Shown: positions 7,014 through 9,921 of the stretch, piece by piece
Layout: every line of letters starts with the position of its first letter
Position numbering within the stretch: position 1 is the stretch's first letter
The notes under the pieces: generated by a model
Database searches by the model: none
Told to the model about the DNA's origin: nothing
The model's input: the letters and a program-made list of their open reading frames with translations, nothing else
Translations under genes and position numbers: made by a program
Source: Alistipes sp.
Lineage (GTDB): Bacteria; Bacteroidota; Bacteroidia; Bacteroidales; Rikenellaceae
Assembly (NCBI GenBank): GCA_029051915.1
Contig: JAIDKM010000029.1
Span: 1-9,921 of the forward strand
DNA: 9,921 nucleotides
Direction: 5' to 3'

Positions 7014-7660
7014 TACATGTTTCCGACATCCGCAGACGCTTCGGCGATCTGGAGGTGCTCAAGGGCGTCTCGCTCGACGTCGCACGCGGCGAGGTCGTCT
7101 CGATCGTGGGGGCCAGCGGTGCCGGCAAGACCACTTTGTTGCAAATTCTGGGTACCTTGTCGCGACCCGACGGCGGACGCCTGACGATCGACGGAACGGA
7201 TCCTTTCGCCTTGGGCGACCGAGCCTTGTCGCAGTTCCGCAACGAGCGGATCGGCTTCGTCTTCCAGTTCCACCATCTGTTGCCCGAGTTTTCGGCGTTC
7301 GAGAATGTCTGCATTCCCGGCTTGATCGGGCGGCGTTCGCGGGCCGAGGTCGGACGGCGGGCCGACGAACTGTTGAAGTTGATGGGCCTCTCCGCACGGC
7401 GCGATCACAAGCCCGGACAGCTCTCGGGCGGCGAGCAGCAGCGCGTCGCCATCGCCCGGGCAATCGTCAATTCGCCGGCCGTCCTGCTCGCCGACGAGCC
7501 TTCCGGCAACCTCGATTCCCGCAACCGCGACGAGATCCACCGGCTCTTTTTCCAGTTGCGCGATCTGTTGGGGCAGACTACCGTCATCGTTACTCACGAC
7601 GAGGGACTGGCCGCGATGGCCGATCGTACGATCACCATGTCCGATGGGAGGATTCTCTGA
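7010..7660 (+). CDS. lolD: LolD-type ABC transporter ATP-binding protein
   Basis: This is the cytoplasmic ATPase that with LolC/LolE-type membrane proteins drives release of lipoproteins from the inner membrane to the LolA carrier. The protein has 216 residues, with Walker [10 protein letters not shown] (34-42), Q-loop Gln86 in [16 protein letters not shown], signature LSGGEQQR (138-145), Walker B VLLADEP (158-164), D-loop SGNLD and switch His196. The block [13 protein letters not shown] is close to the E. coli LolD sequence YQFHHLLPDFTALENV and favours LolD over the related MacB and FtsE ATPases. No LolC/E permease gene is next to it, so its membrane partner must be encoded elsewhere. The start ATG forms ATGA with the folP stop, and the 3' end overlaps the next gene by 17 nt. 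Confidence 0.88.
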   Translation: MIHVSDIRRRFGDLEVLKGVSLDVARGEVVSIVGASGAGKTTLLQILGTLSRPDGGRLTIDGTDPFALGDRALSQFRNERIGFVFQFHHLLPEFSAFENVCIPGLIGRRSRAEVGRRADELLKLMGLSARRDHKPGQLSGGEQQRVAIARAIVNSPAVLLADEPSGNLDSRNRDEIHRLFFQLRDLLGQTTVIVTHDEGLAAMADRTITMSDGRIL

Positions 7661-8429
7661 CAGCGGCGGCGAGCTGCACGATTTGCTCGAACGGTTGTAC
7701 GATCGTTACAACCGGCCCGACTTCATCGGCGACGATCCGATTTCGGTGCCGCATCGTTATGTCGATCGCGCCGACCGCGAGATCGCTGGTTTTCTCGCCG
7801 CAACCATCGCCTGGGGCAACCGCAAGGCGATCGTAAGGAATGCTTGCCGGATGATGCTCGCAATGGACGATGCCCCGGCCGATTTCGTCCGGCATGCCTC
7901 CGACCGCGAATTGGCAGCCCTCGACAGCTGCGTCCACCGGACATTCAGCGGCGGCGATCTGCGCGACTTCGTCTTGGCTCTCCGGTCGTTGACGGAGCGT
8001 TTCGGTGGCATCGGGGCTTTCTTCGAGTCTCGTTACGAGGTTACAGGGAGCATTCCCAGGGTCTTGGCCGATTTTAGACACGAGTTTTTCCGGTGCAGCC
8101 ATGCCCCGCGTTGCGAGAAGCACCTCTCGTCGATCGAAAAGGGGGCTGCTTGCAAGCGGCTGTGCATGTATCTGCGGTGGATGGTGCGCTACGACGACCG
8201 CGGCGTCGATTTCGGCGAATGGCGGCGAATTCCCATGTCGGCGCTCTATCTCCCGTTGGATGTCCATACGGGCGATATGGGACGGGCTTTGGGGTTGCTC
8301 GGACGGCGTCAGAACGACTGGCGCGCCGTCGAGGAGATCACGGCTGCGCTCCGGCGCTTCGATCCCGACGATCCCGTGCGTTTCGACTTCGCCCTCTTCG
8401 GCGCCGGGATCGATTCCCGAAATGCGTAG
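7644..8429 (+). CDS. TIGR02757 (DUF2400) family protein, possible HhH-GPD-like DNA glycosylase fold
   Basis: It is recognised as TIGR02757/DUF2400 from [10 protein letters not shown] (30-39), [16 protein letters not shown] (46-61), [13 protein letters not shown] (170-182), [20 protein letters not shown] (from about 204) and the ending [18 protein letters not shown]. The length of 261 residues fits the family, and to my knowledge its function is not experimentally established. The sequence suggests, but does not prove, a relation to the helix-hairpin-helix DNA glycosylases: GAACKRL with Lys171 followed by PLDVHT with Asp206 and then an R-LGLL stretch resembles the catalytic Lys and Asp region of OGG1 and archaeal AGOG. 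The start at 7644 overlaps lolD by 17 nt; the family-like sequence begins near residue 10 ([16 protein letters not shown]), so this ATG fits. It lies between lolD and trmN6. Confidence 0.9.
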   Translation: MGGFSDSGGELHDLLERLYDRYNRPDFIGDDPISVPHRYVDRADREIAGFLAATIAWGNRKAIVRNACRMMLAMDDAPADFVRHASDRELAALDSCVHRTFSGGDLRDFVLALRSLTERFGGIGAFFESRYEVTGSIPRVLADFRHEFFRCSHAPRCEKHLSSIEKGAACKRLCMYLRWMVRYDDRGVDFGEWRRIPMSALYLPLDVHTGDMGRALGLLGRRQNDWRAVEEITAALRRFDPDDPVRFDFALFGAGIDSRNA

Positions 8430-8455
8430 GCAGCATATCCGATCATTCGTCCGCC

Positions 8456-9166
8456 ATGTCCGTTTTCCGTTTCAAGCAGTTCAGTATCCGGCAGGATTCC
8501 ACTCCGATGAAGGTCGGCACCGACGGCGTGTTGCTCGGTGCATGGGTCTCCGTTCGGCCTTCCGATCGGAGGATCCTCGACATCGGCACCGGTACCGGAT
8601 TGATCGCTCTGATGCTGGCCCAGCGGGCTCCGCAGGCCCGGATCGTGGGGGTCGATATCGAGGAGGTCGCCGAGGCGCGCGCCAATGCCGATGCTTCGCC
8701 GTGGGCCGGCCGGATCGAGATGCGGCAGTGCCCGGTGCAGGAGTTTCCGGCGACCGAACCTTTCGATCTGATCGTCTCCAATCCGCCTTTTTTCGTCGAT
8801 TCGCTCTTGTGCCCCGATGCCGGACGTACCACGGCGCGCCATGCCGTCCGGTTGCCGTTTTCGGAGTTGCGCGATGCTGCCGTGCGGTTGTTGGCGCCCG
8901 GCGGGCGTTTCGCCGTCATCTTGCCGGCCGATGCCGCGGCGCACTTCATCGCTCTTTGTTGCGGTTTCCTCGCGTTGGCTCGGCGTACCGACGTGCGTAC
9001 CACGCCCCGGCGACCCGTGAAACGATGTTTGCTGGAGTTCGTCGCATGCGGCTCCGCGTGCGTTCCGGTTCCCGATTGTTCCTGCTTGCCCGTCGGCACT
9101 GGCGGGCATGAGTGCTATACGCCCGAATATCGGGAGCTGACACGCGATTTCTACCTGAAATTTTGA
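8456..9166 (+). CDS. trmN6: tRNA1(Val) (adenine(37)-N6)-methyltransferase, TrmN6 (YfiC) family
   Basis: The predicted role is SAM-dependent N6 methylation of A37 next to the anticodon of tRNA-Val. Its 236 residues compare with about 245 in E. coli YfiC. It starts FRFKQFSIRQDSTPMKVGTDGVLLGAW, matching the E. coli FTFKQF...MKVGTDGILLGAW. The SAM-binding motif I is DIGTGTG (42-48), the acidic GVDIEE follows, and the catalytic motif IV is NPPF (109-112), the N6-adenine type in which Tyr is often replaced by Phe. It ends YRELTRDFYLKF, again like E. coli (YTALTQAFYLFM). The ATG at 8456 gives exactly this family N-terminus. A 26-nt gap separates it from the preceding gene, the only gap in the operon, and no Shine-Dalgarno sequence is visible. 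An oddity is a run of Cys near the C-terminus (198, 202, 208, 210, 220). Confidence 0.93.
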   Translation: MSVFRFKQFSIRQDSTPMKVGTDGVLLGAWVSVRPSDRRILDIGTGTGLIALMLAQRAPQARIVGVDIEEVAEARANADASPWAGRIEMRQCPVQEFPATEPFDLIVSNPPFFVDSLLCPDAGRTTARHAVRLPFSELRDAAVRLLAPGGRFAVILPADAAAHFIALCCGFLALARRTDVRTTPRRPVKRCLLEFVACGSACVPVPDCSCLPVGTGGHECYTPEYRELTRDFYLKF

Positions 9167-9192
9167 TTCCCCGGCGAAATTCCCTATTTTTG
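9161..9192 (+). promoter_or_regulatory. Promoter of the DUF4831 gene (TTTTG-N19-TAnnTTTG)
   Basis: TTTTG (9161-9165) is followed 19 nt later by TATTTTTG (9185-9192), a good match to the Bacteroidota -33/-7 promoter arrangement and the best in this window. The -33 element overlaps the trmN6 stop codon (TGA 9164-9166). Predicted initiation near 9199 leaves a leader of about 20 nt. No hairpin terminator is visible between trmN6 and this gene, so some read-through is possible. Confidence 0.65.
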
Positions 9193-9219
9193 TATTATAT
9201 CCGTTAAAATTTGTCGACT

Positions 9220-9921
9220 ATGAAATTCCGTTCGTTGGTTTTCGCTTTGTCGTTCTGCGTGGCCGGAGCCTCGGCCCAGAATCCTTATATCGCTGTCGAA
9301 GGTGCATCGGAGGGTGCCGACGGCGTCTCTGTCTCCGATCCTCGTACCGTCTTGGCCGTGGATGTCGCGGTCGAGTGCGACAAGACGCTGGCAGGGCCCT
9401 ATGCAAGATATGCCCAGAAGTATCTGGGCGTGCGGGCTCCCATGAGCGATAAGACGGTCTGGAGCGTCCGAAGCGCTTCGGTCTCCCTGCTCGACGAGCG
9501 GACGCTCTACGGGGCGGCGATTCCCGCCGCTGCGGAGCAGAGCGTGGCCAGTTATGCCGTCTCCGACGACGAGTTCGCCCGGATCCAGCCCGATAAGGTC
9601 TCTACGGCCGTGCGGTCGCTCGAGGACGCGGCACGCGACGCTGCCAATACGATCTTCTCGCTGCGGCGTCATCGCCTGGAGCTCATTACCGGCGAGGCCG
9701 GCGAGAATGTCTTCGGCGAGGGTTTGCAGGCCGCCCTCGACGAGATCGCCCGCCTCGAGCAGAGCTACCTCGAACTTTTCCTCGGCAAGCGGGTCGTTAC
9801 CTCCGATACCCGCCGCTACGTTGTCTATCCCCAGTCGGCTAAAAAGCAGTATATCGTCTGCCGCTTCAGTCCGGTCGACGGATTGTTGCCCGAGAGCGAT
9901 CTTTCGGGCGATATGGTGTTG
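9220..9921 (+). CDS. DUF4831 family secreted protein, 3'-truncated by window edge
   Basis: The frame is open from ATG 9220 to the end of the window (234 codons, no stop), so the C-terminus is missing. An N-terminal signal peptide is clear: KFR, a hydrophobic core LVFALSFCVAGA, and an A-S-A cleavage site before Gln20. There is no lipobox-like spacing around Cys13, so export to the periplasm or beyond as a soluble protein is likely. The mature part shows features I associate with DUF4831: a strand ending TVLAVDVAVE, GPYARYAQKYLGV, later HRLELITGEAGENVFGEGL, and a block ending EQSYLELFLGKRV before YVVYPQS and IVCRFSP. The family is found mainly in Bacteroidota and has no known function to my knowledge. 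It has its own promoter and follows trmN6 after 53 nt. Confidence 0.82.
   Translation, partial: MKFRSLVFALSFCVAGASAQNPYIAVEGASEGADGVSVSDPRTVLAVDVAVECDKTLAGPYARYAQKYLGVRAPMSDKTVWSVRSASVSLLDERTLYGAAIPAAAEQSVASYAVSDDEFARIQPDKVSTAVRSLEDAARDAANTIFSLRRHRLELITGEAGENVFGEGLQAALDEIARLEQSYLELFLGKRVVTSDTRRYVVYPQSAKKQYIVCRFSPVDGLLPESDLSGDMVL

Noticed and set aside
9087..9108. TGCCCG/CGGGCA inverted repeat near the trmN6 end as an operon terminator
   Set aside because: It lies within trmN6 coding sequence, has only 6 bp with a 10-nt loop, and has no T-tract.
8005..9111. A 368-codon + strand frame over the DUF2400 and trmN6 genes
   Set aside because: It is out of frame with both genes, which have clear family motifs; its translation is Arg/Ser-rich with no domain.

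Overview
The window comes from a high-GC member of the Bacteroidota, most likely a gut Rikenellaceae/Alistipes-type genome. This is an inference. It rests on the single-chain SecD-SecF fusion, a DUF4831 protein, a TIGR02757 (DUF2400) protein, a remnant of the Bacteroidota FISUMP domain, TAnnTTTG-type promoter elements, starts without Shine-Dalgarno sequences, and GC-rich coding DNA separated by AT-rich promoter patches. All genes lie on the + strand.

Layout. (1) Positions 1-1266 are the 3' two thirds of dnaK, cut by the left edge, followed by a strong intrinsic terminator. (2) Positions 1330-1948 have no intact gene. They hold a perfect 9-bp hairpin, a short fragment resembling the C-terminal part of a FISUMP-domain protein (the type often used as the variable region of diversity-generating retroelements), an AT-rich low-complexity tract, and the secDF promoter. 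(3) secDF (1949-4948) is followed by a textbook terminator. (4) A promoter at about 5098 and a structured leader precede a tightly packed operon: small membrane protein (YbbR-like?), coaE, folP, lolD, TIGR02757/DUF2400, trmN6. Adjacent genes overlap by 4, 11, 4 and 17 nt, and only the last junction has a gap (26 nt). (5) A good promoter, whose -33 element overlaps the trmN6 stop region, precedes a DUF4831 secreted protein that runs off the right edge.

The intact genes are housekeeping: protein folding (DnaK), protein export (SecDF), coenzyme A and folate synthesis (CoaE, FolP), lipoprotein sorting ATPase (LolD), tRNA modification (TrmN6). The most interesting points are the orphan variable-region-like fragment at 1570-1770 and a Lys/Asp motif in the DUF2400 protein that resembles the catalytic region of OGG1/AGOG-type DNA glycosylases. 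I found no complete new defence or mobile system here, and no reverse transcriptase, transposase, tRNA, rRNA or CRISPR array.
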